Of a DNA stretch of 64,000 bases, positions 7,686-16,286 are shown piece by piece; position 1 is the stretch's first letter; the number at the start of each line of letters is the position of its first letter. The DNA comes from Streptomyces avicenniae (GTDB lineage: Bacteria; Actinomycetota; Actinomycetes; Streptomycetales; Streptomycetaceae). The stretch covers positions 62,001 through 126,000 of the forward strand of contig NZ_JOEK01000013.1 in NCBI RefSeq assembly GCF_000719135.1, written 5' to 3'. The translations under genes and the position numbers were made by a program. The notes beneath the pieces are model-generated. The model was not told where the DNA came from, did no database searches, and saw only the letters and a list, made by a program, of their open reading frames with translations.

Positions 7686-8474
7686 ATGAGCGCGTTCAAG
7701 AGCGCGATGAAGAAGACACTGCGCCGCCTGGTCGTGCGCCTGTACGCATGGCGGGTGGAGGGGCGCCTCGACACCGACCGCGCCCCCAAGCACATCGGCG
7801 TCATCCTGGACGGGAACCGGCGGTGGGCCAAGGCGGCGGGCAGCACCACCAAGGAGGGGCACGAGGCGGGCGCGGCGAAGATCCGCGACCTGCTGGGCTG
7901 GTGCGAGGAGACCGGCGTCGAGGTCGTCACCCTGTGGATGCTGTCCACGGACAACCTCAGCCGGGAGCCGCGCGAGTTGGGGCAGCTCCTGTCCATCGTC
8001 GAGGGCGCGGTGCTCGACCTCGCCGCCGACGGCCGCTGGCGCGTCAACCACGTCGGCGCGCTCGACGTCCTGCCCGAGCGCACGCGCCGGGTCCTGCGGG
8101 ACGCGCAGGAGCAGGCGGGGGACCGCAAGGGCATCCTCGTCAACGTCGCCATCGGCTACGGCGGCCGGCAGGAGATCGCCGACGCCGTGCGTTCCCTTCT
8201 CGCCAAGCGCGCCGCCGAGGGGCAGGCGCTCGAACAGGTGGCCGAGTCGTTGAGCGTCGAGGACATCTCGGAGCACCTCTACACGCGCGGCCAGCCCGAC
8301 CCCGACCTCGTGATCCGCACCAGCGGCGAGCAGCGGCTGTCGGGCTTCATGCTCTGGCAGAGCGCTCATTCGGAGTACTGGTTCTGCGAGGCGTACTGGC
8401 CCGCGTTCCGGAAGGTCGATTTCCTGCGCGCCCTGCGGGATTACGCCGCGCGTGACCGGAGATACGGGGTCTGA
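7686..8474 (+). CDS. uppS: Isoprenyl transferase (cis-prenyltransferase, UppS-like)
   Basis: A cis-prenyl diphosphate synthase of 262 aa that condenses isopentenyl diphosphate onto an allylic primer to make Z-prenyl diphosphates for the lipid carrier of cell-wall synthesis. Family motifs are complete: HIGVILDGNRRWAKAAG with the catalytic Asp near residue 41, TLWMLSTDN, NVAIGYGGRQEI, and the C-terminal DLVIRTSGEQRLSGFMLWQSAHSEYWF. Actinobacteria often carry a short-chain paralogue (the Rv1086 type of Mycobacterium) beside the long-chain enzyme; the next gene here (PIN-PhoH) suggests this is the Rv1086-type copy, so chain length is uncertain. The start is ATG 7686, with GAGGGG upstream. Confidence 0.93.
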   Translation: MSAFKSAMKKTLRRLVVRLYAWRVEGRLDTDRAPKHIGVILDGNRRWAKAAGSTTKEGHEAGAAKIRDLLGWCEETGVEVVTLWMLSTDNLSREPRELGQLLSIVEGAVLDLAADGRWRVNHVGALDVLPERTRRVLRDAQEQAGDRKGILVNVAIGYGGRQEIADAVRSLLAKRAAEGQALEQVAESLSVEDISEHLYTRGQPDPDLVIRTSGEQRLSGFMLWQSAHSEYWFCEAYWPAFRKVDFLRALRDYAARDRRYGV

Positions 8475-8779
8475 CGGGGCCCGGATGGCCGGGCGCGCGG
8501 GCCGCTGACCGGCCCGGTCACCCGGACGACACGCGCGGGCGCGGAGCGCCGCGACGCGCGCCGTCCGCATGAGTTGTGCGGGAAGCGGGCATATTCCCGG
8601 CGGACCGTGCGCGGGTGCGGTCCCCGGGAGGCCCGTTTGCGCACCACGAATCCCCCCTCTCCACTGGGGACCAGGGCCGGTAACGGGCCCCGTGTGTCGC
8701 GGGGCCTCGCCGGCCGGCAGATCCCCGGCGCCCTGGGCGCCGTGATCCCACACCTCGTCCCGAGGGGGTTCGTCCACAC
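8475..8779. other. 305-bp intergenic region between uppS and phoH
   Basis: GC-rich and without a convincing ORF. It holds a short hairpin near 8496-8516 (GGGCC/GGCCC) that may end the uppS transcript, and an AT-richer spot CATATTCCC around 8589 that may belong to the phoH promoter. No other feature was seen. Confidence 0.4.
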
Positions 8780-10117
8780 GTGGCCACCAGCAACAAGCGT
8801 TCGAACGATCGCCGCATGTACGTCCTCGACACCAGCGTCCTGCTCGCCGACCCATCGGCCCTCACGCGCTTCGACGAGCACGAGGTCGTGCTGCCGGTCG
8901 TGGTCATCTCCGAGCTGGAGGCGAAACGCGCGCACCCGGAGCTGGGCTACTTCGCCCGCCAGGTGCTGCGCCGACTGGACGACTACCGCGTGCGGTACGG
9001 GCGGCTCGACATGCCGCTGCCCATCGGCGACCTCGGCGGCACCCTCAGGGTGGAGCTGAACCACTCCGACCCGACGGTCCTGCCCGCCGCCATGCTGAAC
9101 GAGCGCGGACGCCTCGCGGACAACGACTCACGGATCCTCGCCGTGGCCCGCAACCTCCAGGCCGAGGGGCACGACGTCACCGTCGTCTCCAAGGACCTGC
9201 CGCTGCGGATCAAGGCGTCGTCGGTGGGCCTCGCCGCCGAGGAGTACCGCGCCGAACTGGCCGTCACCGACGCGGACGGCTGGACAGGCCTGGTCGAGGT
9301 CGCGCTGAGCGCGGAGGCGGTGGACGAGCTGTTCACCGCCGAGCAGGTCGCCGACCCCGTGACCGAGGGCCTGCCGGTGCACACCGGCCTCGTCATCTCC
9401 TCCGACCGCGGGCGCGCCCTGGGCCGCGTCACGGCGGACGGCCGGGTGCGGCTGGTGCGCGGCGACCGGGAGGCGTTCGGCATCCACGGCCGCAGCGCCG
9501 AGCAGCGGATCGCGCTCGACCTGCTGCTCGACCCCGAGGTCGGCATCGTGTCGCTCGGCGGCCGGGCCGGTACCGGCAAGTCGGCGCTGGCGCTGTGCGC
9601 GGGGCTCGAAGCGGTGCTGGAGCGCCGTCAGCACAGCAAGGTGGTCGTCTTCCGGCCGCTGTACGCGGTCGGCGGCCAGGAGCTGGGCTATCTGCCGGGC
9701 ACCGAGGCCGAGAAGATGAACCCGTGGGCGCAGGCCGTCTTCGACACCCTCTCCGCCGTGACGAGCCGGGAGGTCATCGAGGAGGTCGTGGCGCGCGGCA
9801 TGCTGGAGGTGCTGCCGCTCACGCACATCAGGGGCCGCTCGCTGCACGACACGTTCGTCATCGTGGACGAGGCGCAGTCCCTGGAGCGCAACGTGCTCCT
9901 CACCGTGCTGTCCCGCATCGGGCAGGACTCGCGGGTCGTCCTCACGCACGACGTCGCGCAGCGCGACAACCTGCGGGTCGGCCGGTACGACGGCGTGGTC
10001 GCCGTCGTCGAGAAGCTGAAGGGGCATCCGCTCTTCGCCCATATGACCCTCACCCGGTCGGAACGCTCCCCGATCGCCGCTCTGGTGACCGAGATGCTGG
10101 AGGACGACCGCGGCTGA
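8780..10117 (+). CDS. PIN-domain PhoH family ATPase (PhoH2 type)
   Basis: A fusion of an N-terminal PIN ribonuclease domain and a C-terminal PhoH ATPase, 445 aa. The PIN domain (about 13-150) opens with [12 protein letters not shown] and carries further acidic residues ([16 protein letters not shown]). The PhoH domain has Walker A GRAGTGKS at 261-268 and Walker [11 protein letters not shown], with the conserved [15 protein letters not shown] segment. Homologues (PhoH2) are reported as sequence-dependent RNA helicase/ribonucleases. In mycobacteria phoH2 is preceded by an antitoxin-like frame, which I do not see here. The start is GTG 8780; ATG 8816 (MYVLDTS) is an alternative. A hairpin terminator follows. 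Confidence 0.92.
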   Translation: MATSNKRSNDRRMYVLDTSVLLADPSALTRFDEHEVVLPVVVISELEAKRAHPELGYFARQVLRRLDDYRVRYGRLDMPLPIGDLGGTLRVELNHSDPTVLPAAMLNERGRLADNDSRILAVARNLQAEGHDVTVVSKDLPLRIKASSVGLAAEEYRAELAVTDADGWTGLVEVALSAEAVDELFTAEQVADPVTEGLPVHTGLVISSDRGRALGRVTADGRVRLVRGDREAFGIHGRSAEQRIALDLLLDPEVGIVSLGGRAGTGKSALALCAGLEAVLERRQHSKVVVFRPLYAVGGQELGYLPGTEAEKMNPWAQAVFDTLSAVTSREVIEEVVARGMLEVLPLTHIRGRSLHDTFVIVDEAQSLERNVLLTVLSRIGQDSRVVLTHDVAQRDNLRVGRYDGVVAVVEKLKGHPLFAHMTLTRSERSPIAALVTEMLEDDRG

Positions 10118-10125
10118 CCGCCGGT

Positions 10126-10171
10126 GCGGGGCGGGTGGGCCGGGCGACGTGACCCGGCGCACCCGCCCCGC
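10126..10171 (+). terminator. Hairpin terminator after phoH
   Basis: A perfect 12-bp outer stem, GCGGGGCGGGTG / CACCCGCCCCGC, with an inner CCGGG/CCCGG stem, starting 9 bp after the phoH stop. Confidence 0.7.
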
Positions 10172-10265
10172 GCGCGTTTCGCCGTCCGCGCCCCGGGTGG
10201 ACCGGCGAAACCGCAGGCGGGGGGTGTGGGGGCGGGCCGGGGAGGGTTGACAAGCCCGGCGCGCG

Positions 10266-10281
10266 TGTGACCTTTCCCACA
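10266..10281 (+). promoter_or_regulatory. CRP-like binding site upstream of the secreted hydrolase gene
   Basis: TGTGACCTTTCCCACA matches the CRP/FNR consensus TGTGA-N6-TCACA at nine of ten arm positions. It lies about 290 bp upstream of GTG 10555, and a TTGACA hexamer is at 10247-10252. Crp of Streptomyces and mycobacteria is known to act on resuscitation-promoting-factor genes, so a site before a lysozyme-like wall enzyme is plausible. Confidence 0.4.
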
Positions 10282-10419
10282 CAGCGGTGAATTGCCACCG
10301 GACGGCGGCGTCCGGCAGTGTGTGCCTCTGTCAGGCCCCGCATACGGCAACCGGTGTCCGCGAGGACACCTCCACGACTGCGTTCCACAACTGAACAGCC
10401 GCCCGCCGTATGCCGCCCG

Positions 10420-10554
10420 AAGCACCACGCGGTTCCCCCTGGGGAACCCGGCCGGGTCAGTGCCTCCTGTGATCACCACCAGGGGAGGCCCGTGTCAGGG
10501 GCACGATTGCGCCCGCAGGCTTCGGCCGCGCGGACGATGTCGGAAGGAAACCGT
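10420..10554 (+). other. Structured 5' leader of the hydrolase gene
   Basis: The leader contains a tight hairpin GGTTCCCC-CT-GGGGAACC (about 10430-10447), followed by GCCTCC...GGAGGC complementarity (about 10461-10488) that could sequester a purine-rich element. The real ribosome binding site GGAAGGA is at 10542-10548. Attenuation or a riboswitch is possible, but no known riboswitch consensus was recognised. Confidence 0.3.
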
Positions 10555-11271
10555 GTGACCGGGATTTCGGTCCGGGGATTCGCAGTGGCGTCCGCCACCG
10601 CGGTGACCAGCGTCGGCGCTGCCGTCGGTGTCGCCTCGGGGGATGAGCAGGTCCGTTCGACCGAGCCGGTCGAAGTGGTCGCTGCCGACGCGACGCTGCT
10701 CGCTGAGATACCCGCTGGAGCGAATGCCCAGCTGCACACCGCGTCGCTGACCCAGCAGGCGGAGTCGCAGTCGAGCGCCGCCGAGGCCGAGGCGCGCCGC
10801 GCCGCCCAGGAGGCCGCCCGCCTCCAGGCCGCTGAGGACGCCCACGACCGCCGTGCCGCCGAGGAGGAGGCGGAGCGCGCCGCCGCGGAAGCAGCCGCCG
10901 CCGAGGAGGCGGAGCGGGAGGAACTGCGGGTCGCCGCCGCCGCGGAGAGCGCCGCGTCCGCGCCCGTGCAGTCGTCCTACTCGGTCGCTGAAGTCCAGGC
11001 TCTGGCGCGGCAGTTGGTTCCCGCCGACCAGTTCCAGTGCTTCTCGAACATCGTGGACCACGAGAGCGGCTGGAACCACACGGCCACCAACCCGTCGTCC
11101 GGCGCCTACGGTTTGATGCAGGCGCTGCCCGGCTCCAAGATGTCCTCCGCGGGCGCCGACTGGCAGACCAACCCGGCGACGCAGATCCGCTGGGGTCTGG
11201 ACTACATGGACAGCCGGTACGGAAGCCCCTGCGGCGCCTGGGACTTCTGGACGGTCAACAACTGGTACTGA
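10555..11271 (+). CDS. Secreted lysozyme-like / lytic transglycosylase-fold cell-wall hydrolase
   Basis: The protein of 238 aa starts with a signal-peptide-like region (about 1-30). A long Ala/Glu-rich helical coiled segment (about 60-145) follows, and a C-terminal lysozyme-like domain (about 150-238). The domain shows SNIVDHESGWNHTATNPSSGAYGLMQALPGSKM, where the Glu in HESGW is the likely catalytic acid, and NPATQIRWGLDYMDSRYGSPCGAWDFW. Two Cys may pair. It should cleave peptidoglycan glycan strands, like other Streptomyces SLT-type or resuscitation-factor enzymes. Start GTG 10555 follows GGAAGGA; ATG 10537 has no site. A long leader with a CRP-like site precedes it, and a strong terminator follows. 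Confidence 0.85.
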   Translation: MTGISVRGFAVASATAVTSVGAAVGVASGDEQVRSTEPVEVVAADATLLAEIPAGANAQLHTASLTQQAESQSSAAEAEARRAAQEAARLQAAEDAHDRRAAEEEAERAAAEAAAAEEAEREELRVAAAAESAASAPVQSSYSVAEVQALARQLVPADQFQCFSNIVDHESGWNHTATNPSSGAYGLMQALPGSKMSSAGADWQTNPATQIRWGLDYMDSRYGSPCGAWDFWTVNNWY

Positions 11272-11300
11272 GCGCGGCCCGCGCCCGTATCGTTCCGGTC

Positions 11301-11332
11301 AAGCCCCCGTGTCAGAACTGACACGGGGGCTT
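11301..11332 (+). terminator. Strong hairpin terminator
   Basis: A perfect 14-bp stem, AAGCCCCCGTGTCA / TGACACGGGGGCTT, with the tetraloop GAAC, 29 bp after the hydrolase stop. Confidence 0.85.
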
Positions 11333-11419
11333 CGCCGTCCCGCCCGCGGACTCCGCGCCGCAGCCGCCGCCATGTAACGTCGGACGGCAGTGAGAGCACG
11401 AGGGGGCGGAGGAGAACGG

Positions 11420-12862
11420 ATGTCACGACTGGGCCGGTTCGGGGCCAGGATGTCCCGGCTCGGCAGGAGAGTGTCGGGGCTGCGCGGCGAGGCCGAACGT
11501 GAGCAGGAGCGCCGGGAGCGCGAGGCGGGCGACCGGGGCGAGGCCGAGGTGACAGGCGCGCGGGAACCCGCGCCCGAGCCCGCGATCGCCGCCGCGCCCT
11601 CCGCACCGTCCGCCGGTGGCGGCGTGGTCGTCGTCGGCGGCAGCGGTGAAGGGGACGGGGGTGGGGGCGGCGGCGTCCGCCCGCCGACGTCCTCGCGACC
11701 GGTCCCCAGCCGCCCACCGGCCGCCGAGGCGATCCCGTGGGGCGTACGCGTCGCGGCCGAGGCAGGCTGGCGGATGCTGGTGCTGGCGGGCGTCGTCTGG
11801 GTGCTGATGCAGGTGGTCAGCGCCGTGAGCCTGCTGGTGATCTCGTTCGCCGCCGGTCTGCTGATCACCGCGATGCTCCAGCCGTTCGTCGGCTGGCTCA
11901 AGCGGCTCGGCTTCGGCCGGGGCGCGGCGACGGCGGTGACCGCGTTCGGCGGCTTCGCCGTGATGGGCCTCATCGGCTGGTTCGTGGTCTGGCAGATCAT
12001 CCAGAACACGGACAACCTCGTCGAGCAGGTCCGCGACGGCATCGAGCAGTTGCAGGACTGGGTCACCGAGCTGCCGTTCGACATCACCGAGGACAACCTC
12101 GACGAATGGGTGGACAACCTCAACGACTGGATCAGCAGCCACAGCAGCGAGTTGACGTCCGCCGGGCTCGAAGGCGTGAACTACGCCGTCGAGTTCTTCA
12201 CCGGCGCGGGCATCACGCTGTTCGTCGTCCTGTTCCTGCTGTACGACGGCGCCGGGGTGTGGGGCTGGTTCCTGCGGCTGGTGCCGCGTGCCGCCCGTGA
12301 GGGTGTCGCGGGCGCGGGCCCGCGCGCGTGGATCACGCTGACGGGGTACGTGCGCGGCACGGTGCTCGTGGCGCTGATCGACGCGATCGGCATCGGCGTC
12401 GGACTGCTCGTCATCGACGTGCCGATGGCGGTGCCGCTGGCGGTCATCGTCTTCCTGTCGTCCTTCGTGCCGCTGGTCGGCGCGATCGCGTCCGGTGCGC
12501 TGGCCGTGCTGGTCGCGGTGGTGACCAACGGTGTGGTGGACGCGCTGCTGGTGCTCGGCGTCGTGCTGCTGGTGCAGCAGATCGAGGGGCACATCCTCCA
12601 GCCGTTCATCCTGGGCCGCATGGTCCGGGTGCACCCGCTGGCCGTGGTGCTCGGCGTCGCCGCCGGGTCGATGCTGGCCGGGATCCCCGGCGCGGTCGTG
12701 GCCGTGCCGCTGATCGCGGTCATCAGCACGGTCGTCGGCTATCTGCGGGCCTACCAGGACGAGTTGGACCAGCGCGCCGGGCAACAGGCGCTCGGCGGCG
12801 GGGCGACGATCGCCGAGGTGTCACCGGCGCCCGCCGCGAACCCGCCGTCCGAGCAGAGCTGA
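11420..12862 (+). CDS. AI-2E family (YdiK/PerM-like) membrane transporter
   Basis: A 480-aa polytopic protein. The first 110 residues are a charged and Gly-rich cytoplasmic extension, rich in Arg/Glu then GGGVVVVGG repeats. The core has the AI-2E exporter family arrangement: four membrane helices, a helical extracytoplasmic insert (about 200-255), then four more, with the signature VPLAVIVFLSSFVPLVGAIASG and QQIEGHILQPFILGRMVRVHPLAV. The family includes proton-coupled exporters such as TqsA and also Na+/H+ antiporters, so the substrate cannot be assigned. Start ATG 11420 follows GGCGGAGGAG. A homologue lies in the equivalent Mycobacterium neighbourhood (Rv1101c, from memory). Confidence 0.88.
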   Translation: MSRLGRFGARMSRLGRRVSGLRGEAEREQERREREAGDRGEAEVTGAREPAPEPAIAAAPSAPSAGGGVVVVGGSGEGDGGGGGGVRPPTSSRPVPSRPPAAEAIPWGVRVAAEAGWRMLVLAGVVWVLMQVVSAVSLLVISFAAGLLITAMLQPFVGWLKRLGFGRGAATAVTAFGGFAVMGLIGWFVVWQIIQNTDNLVEQVRDGIEQLQDWVTELPFDITEDNLDEWVDNLNDWISSHSSELTSAGLEGVNYAVEFFTGAGITLFVVLFLLYDGAGVWGWFLRLVPRAAREGVAGAGPRAWITLTGYVRGTVLVALIDAIGIGVGLLVIDVPMAVPLAVIVFLSSFVPLVGAIASGALAVLVAVVTNGVVDALLVLGVVLLVQQIEGHILQPFILGRMVRVHPLAVVLGVAAGSMLAGIPGAVVAVPLIAVISTVVGYLRAYQDELDQRAGQQALGGGATIAEVSPAPAANPPSEQS

Positions 12863-12880
12863 CGGCGGCGTACACGCCCC

Positions 12881-12932
12881 ACGGCCCGGGTGCCGCGTTC
12901 CGCTTTCCGCGGGGACGCGGCGCCCGGGCCGT
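12881..12932. terminator. Bidirectional terminator between convergent genes
   Basis: An 18-bp stem with one G-T pair, ACGGCCCGGGTGCCGCGT / ACGCGGCGCCCGGGCCGT, between the AI-2E gene (+) and the alpha/beta-hydrolase gene (-). Confidence 0.75.
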
Positions 12933-12965
12933 CGCCGTGCCGGGGGAGCGGCGGGCCGGTGTCGG

Positions 12966-14852
12966 TCAGCCTGCCCAGCCGTGCTTCGGCGGGTGGCGGA
13001 TCTCCAGCAGCCAGCCGAGGCGTTCCGAGTCGGTCTCCGTCCAGCCGTCGGGCAGGGAGATCGCCGCCCAGGCGAACACCGGGTTCGCGCCGTACCGGTG
13101 GCCGTGCGGCGCGGGCGCGCCGTAGGAGACGGCCATGTCCACGGTCGTCTGCCAGAAGCTGACGAACGGGAACCAGTCGATCGCCGAGGTGACGTCGGGC
13201 CCCAGCGGCTCGTCCAGCCAGTCGGGCCGCTGGAACAGCAGGTCGGGCGACCACCACACGACCGGGTCCGACGCGTTCTGGAGGTAGACGACGCGCGGCT
13301 CCAGCCACGGCGCGCCCTGCGGCAGCCGCAGGTCGCGGGCGGGGAACTGCGCGAACCGTACGTGCCGCCCGTCGTCGTACTGCGGGCGCCAGACGGGGCT
13401 GCCGGGGTCGCGCCGCTCGACCAGTTCGCTGTGGATCGTGCTGAAGTCGGGCGGCCCGATGAGGAGCGCGCCGTCCGTGCGCTCCAGCATGTCGTCCAGG
13501 CCGTCGAACGCGGCCTCGACCGCCGAGACGGCCAGGCTCTCGCCGAAGACCAGCAGCTCGGGCCGATCGTCGGCCGGTTCCTGCTGCCAGCGCGCGTAGA
13601 CGGCGTCGAACAGGGCGCGGGTCGCCGTCCCGGCCTCGTCGCGGTCCACCACGAAGGACGCCCAGCTCGGCAGGTAGGAGTACTGGAGCGTGACGACGGC
13701 CGTGTTCCCGCCGTGCATGTACTCCAGGGCCTCGACGGTCGTCGGGTTCACCCAGCCGGTGCCCGTGGTGCCGGTGACGGCGAGGACGTCCCGGTCGAAC
13801 GCGCCGGTGCGCTCCAGCTCGCGGACGGCGAGCTGCGCGCCGTCGGCGAAGTCCTCGTACGCCTTGCGGCCGACGTAGACGCGGACGGGATCGACCGCGT
13901 CCGTGCCGGTGAAGTCGGAGATCTCGTCGGCGGTCAGGGCCGTTCCGGTGAAGGTGCGGCCCTTGTTGCCGAGGTCGTCCCAGTCGATCAGCGAGTCGGG
14001 GCTGCCGGACAGCGACGGCGAGAACGGCCGCATGACGCCCGGGTCGGTGCTGCGGTCCTTGGCGGCGGCCAGGCGGCTCGCCACGCCCAGCACGCCGCGG
14101 TCCCACACGATGTCGCGCGTCCCGACGAAGACGACGGTCGTGGACAGCGCGAGGCCCAGCGCGACGGCCACCGGCCAGGGCACGAAACGGCCCAGCAGCC
14201 GCGTCAGGAGCCGTGTCCCCAGCCGGATCGAGCGGGCCACGGTCAGCAGCAGCGCCAGGACGACCAGGGAGATCAGCGCGATCATCAGCGAGTGCCACGT
14301 CAGGGTCGGCGGCAGTTCCTGGAGCCGCCGCAGCTCGCGCTGCATGTCGGCGCTGCGGCCGAGGAGGAAGGCGACGACGAGGGGCAGCAGCACGAGGTAC
14401 GCGAGCCAGCAGCGGGCCCGCGCCCGCTCGTCCGGCTGCCAGGGCGAGAGCAGCCGGAACAGCCAGCTGGCCAGCCCGCCGAGGCCGTAGCCGATCGCGG
14501 CCGTGATGCCGCCGATGAGCCCCTGGTAGTACCAGGGGCGCGGGACGAGGGAGGGGGTCAGGGACAGCCAGAAGAAGAAGGTGGCGGTCAGGCAGGCCGT
14601 GAGGTCGGGCCAGCGGCGGATCAGCCAGTCGGCGTCGGGCCGTTCCCAGTACGGGTGCCGGGCGATCGCCGCCGTGCGGGCGGCCACGCGGCGCCCGGCG
14701 GCGCGCAGGCGCTCCCGCGGCCCGGGGGCGGGCGGTTCCTGCGGGGCGACCAGGACGCCGCCGGGCGGCGTGCCCGCCTCGCGGACCTGGGGTCCGCCGG
14801 GTCTGTCCGGCTCCGGCGTCGGTCGGTCGTTCACGGTACGCCCCCCGTCCAC
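12966..14852 (-). CDS. Membrane-anchored alpha/beta-hydrolase family protein
   Basis: A 628-aa protein of the actinobacterial membrane alpha/beta-hydrolase family (homologous in layout to Rv1069c). Four or five N-terminal membrane helices (about 85-260, including FFFWLSLTPSLVPRPWYYQG) precede a large extracytoplasmic domain. That domain contains TGTTGTGWVNPTTVEALEYMHGG, the nucleophile-elbow-like LVFGESLAVSA with Ser in GES, and C-terminal ASDPVVWWSPDLLF, which may carry the catalytic acid. Substrate and function are unknown. Start GTG 14852 (GAAAGGG upstream) and GTG 14834 (GGGGGG upstream) are about equally good. A -10 candidate, TAGCGT, lies at 14877-14882 on the minus strand. Confidence 0.88.
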   Translation of the reverse strand: MDGGRTVNDRPTPEPDRPGGPQVREAGTPPGGVLVAPQEPPAPGPRERLRAAGRRVAARTAAIARHPYWERPDADWLIRRWPDLTACLTATFFFWLSLTPSLVPRPWYYQGLIGGITAAIGYGLGGLASWLFRLLSPWQPDERARARCWLAYLVLLPLVVAFLLGRSADMQRELRRLQELPPTLTWHSLMIALISLVVLALLLTVARSIRLGTRLLTRLLGRFVPWPVAVALGLALSTTVVFVGTRDIVWDRGVLGVASRLAAAKDRSTDPGVMRPFSPSLSGSPDSLIDWDDLGNKGRTFTGTALTADEISDFTGTDAVDPVRVYVGRKAYEDFADGAQLAVRELERTGAFDRDVLAVTGTTGTGWVNPTTVEALEYMHGGNTAVVTLQYSYLPSWASFVVDRDEAGTATRALFDAVYARWQQEPADDRPELLVFGESLAVSAVEAAFDGLDDMLERTDGALLIGPPDFSTIHSELVERRDPGSPVWRPQYDDGRHVRFAQFPARDLRLPQGAPWLEPRVVYLQNASDPVVWWSPDLLFQRPDWLDEPLGPDVTSAIDWFPFVSFWQTTVDMAVSYGAPAPHGHRYGANPVFAWAAISLPDGWTETDSERLGWLLEIRHPPKHGWAG

Positions 14853-15030
14853 CCGCGGCCCTTTCCCAGCCTCTCCACGCTAGATGATCAGACGCAGGGG
14901 CGGTACGCGGCGTTGCCTCACCGGTGCCGATCCGTGCTGTAGGCGTGCTGTGCGCCGCTGTCCCGGCGGCCACCCGACCGGATGACGCCCAGTCAGGAGA
15001 AAGACCAGCTCAGCGCCTATGCACTCCAGC

Positions 15031-15060
15031 TATACACGTGGCGTATACCTCATGTGTATA
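15031..15060 (+). promoter_or_regulatory. Two overlapping PadR operator dyads on a leaderless promoter
   Basis: Two 17-bp dyads of the form TATAC-N7-GTATA, TATACACGTGGCGTATA (15031-15047) and TATACCTCATGTGTATA (15044-15060), overlap by 4 bp and are offset by 13 bp. The second covers the -10 hexamer TATAGT (15057-15062), which ends 7 nt before ATG 15070. Autorepression by the PadR product is the obvious reading. Confidence 0.6.
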
Positions 15061-15069
15061 GTGCTGCGC

Positions 15070-15594
15070 ATGTCCATCAGTCACACGCTCCTCGGCCTCC
15101 TCGAAGCAGGCCCGCGGCACGGGTACGACCTCAAGCGCGCCTTCGACTCCCACTTCGGCCAGGACCGCGCCCTGCACTACGGGCAGGTCTACTCGACGAT
15201 GTCGCGCCTGCTGAAGAACGGGCTGGTCGAGGTGGACGCCGTCGAGCCCGGCGGCGGCCCCGAGCGCAAGCGCTACGCCATCACGGACGCGGGCGTCACC
15301 GACGTCGCCGCGTGGCTCGCCCGCCCGGAGAAGCCGGAGCCGTACCTCCAGAGCCTCCTGTACACCAAGGTCGTCCTCGCGCTCCTCACCCACCGCGACG
15401 CCGACGCCCTGCTCGACGTGCAGCGCGCCGAACACCTGCGCCTCATGCGGGAGCTGACCGTGCGCAAGACGGGCGGCGACCTGGCCGACCAGCTCATCTG
15501 CGACCACGCCCTCTTCCATCTCGAAGCCGACCTCCGCTGGCTCGAACTCACCGCAGCCCGCCTCGACCGGCTCGCATCGGAGATACGCCCATGA
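15070..15594 (+). CDS. PadR-family transcriptional regulator
   Basis: A 174-aa PadR regulator. The N-terminal winged helix (about 1-85) has the family pattern MSISHTLLGLLEAGPRHGYDLKRAFD, GQVYSTMSRLLKNGLVEV, and the wing GGGPERKRYAIT. The C-terminal helices (about 95-174) form the dimerisation domain of the Vir/PadR-C type. It most likely represses itself and the downstream exporter in response to a toxic ligand. ATG 15070 lies 7 nt after a TATAGT -10 box and has no ribosome binding site, so the mRNA is probably leaderless; the in-frame ATG 15019 lies upstream of that promoter. Its stop overlaps the next start (ATGA). Confidence 0.93.
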   Translation: MSISHTLLGLLEAGPRHGYDLKRAFDSHFGQDRALHYGQVYSTMSRLLKNGLVEVDAVEPGGGPERKRYAITDAGVTDVAAWLARPEKPEPYLQSLLYTKVVLALLTHRDADALLDVQRAEHLRLMRELTVRKTGGDLADQLICDHALFHLEADLRWLELTAARLDRLASEIRP

Positions 15595-16286
15595 ACCCCC
15601 CGCACGCCGCCCCCGCGCTCCTGACCGCGACGGACGTCCACAAGACCTACGGCTCTACGCCCGCGCTCGACGGCGCCGGCTTCACGATCAGGGCGGGCGA
15701 GATCGTCGCCGTCATGGGCCCCTCCGGCTCCGGCAAGTCCACGCTGCTGCACTGCCTGTCCGGCATCGTCCCGCCCGACAGCGGCACGATCCACTACGCC
15801 GGGCACGACCTCGGCGCGCTCTCCGACGCCGAGCGCAGCGCCCTGCGCCGCACCGACTTCGGCTTCGTCTTCCAGTTCGGCCAGCTCGTGCCGGAACTGA
15901 CCTGCACGGAGAACGTCGCCCTGCCCCTGCGGCTGACCGGCGTCCCGCGCAAGGAGGCGGAACGGCGCGCCACCGAGTGGCTGACCCGCCTGGAGGTCCA
16001 GGACGTCCGCCACCACAGGCCTGGCCAGATCTCCGGCGGCCAGGGCCAGCGCGTCGCCGTGGCCCGCGCGCTGGTCAACGACCCGCGCGTCCTGTTCGCC
16101 GACGAGCCGACCGGCGCCCTCGACTCCCTGAACGGCGAGCGCGTCATGCAACTGCTCGTCGCCGCGGCCCAGGAGACCGGCACCGCCGTCGTCCTGGTGA
16201 CGCACGAGTCGCGCGTCGCCGCGTACTCGCACCGCGAGGTCGTCGTCCGCGACGGGCGCGCCAGGGACATGGCGGGCGCCGCGTGA
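15591..16286 (+). CDS. ABC transporter ATP-binding protein (MacB/LolD type)
   Basis: A 231-aa ATPase of the MacB/FtsE branch. Walker A GPSGSGKST is at about 43-51 (Lys49), the Q-loop in FVFQFGQLVPELT, signature ISGGQGQRVAVARAL, Walker B VLFADEPTGALDS, and the H-loop VTHES. The C-terminus is short, as in exporters paired with FtsX-like permeases. It starts by ATGA overlap with padR and ends by GTGA overlap with the permease, so translation of the three genes is coupled. Together they should form a PadR-controlled efflux or membrane-remodelling system. Confidence 0.95.
   Translation: MNPPHAAPALLTATDVHKTYGSTPALDGAGFTIRAGEIVAVMGPSGSGKSTLLHCLSGIVPPDSGTIHYAGHDLGALSDAERSALRRTDFGFVFQFGQLVPELTCTENVALPLRLTGVPRKEAERRATEWLTRLEVQDVRHHRPGQISGGQGQRVAVARALVNDPRVLFADEPTGALDSLNGERVMQLLVAAAQETGTAVVLVTHESRVAAYSHREVVVRDGRARDMAGAA

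Noticed and set aside
10282-10554. c-di-AMP (ydaO) riboswitch
   Set aside because: The leader is long and precedes a wall hydrolase, but the conserved ydaO sequence blocks could not be found, so it is listed only as a structured leader.
12981-14942. 653-aa plus-strand frame opposite the alpha/beta-hydrolase
   Set aside because: Arg/Glu/Val-rich shadow typical of antisense to high-GC coding sequence.
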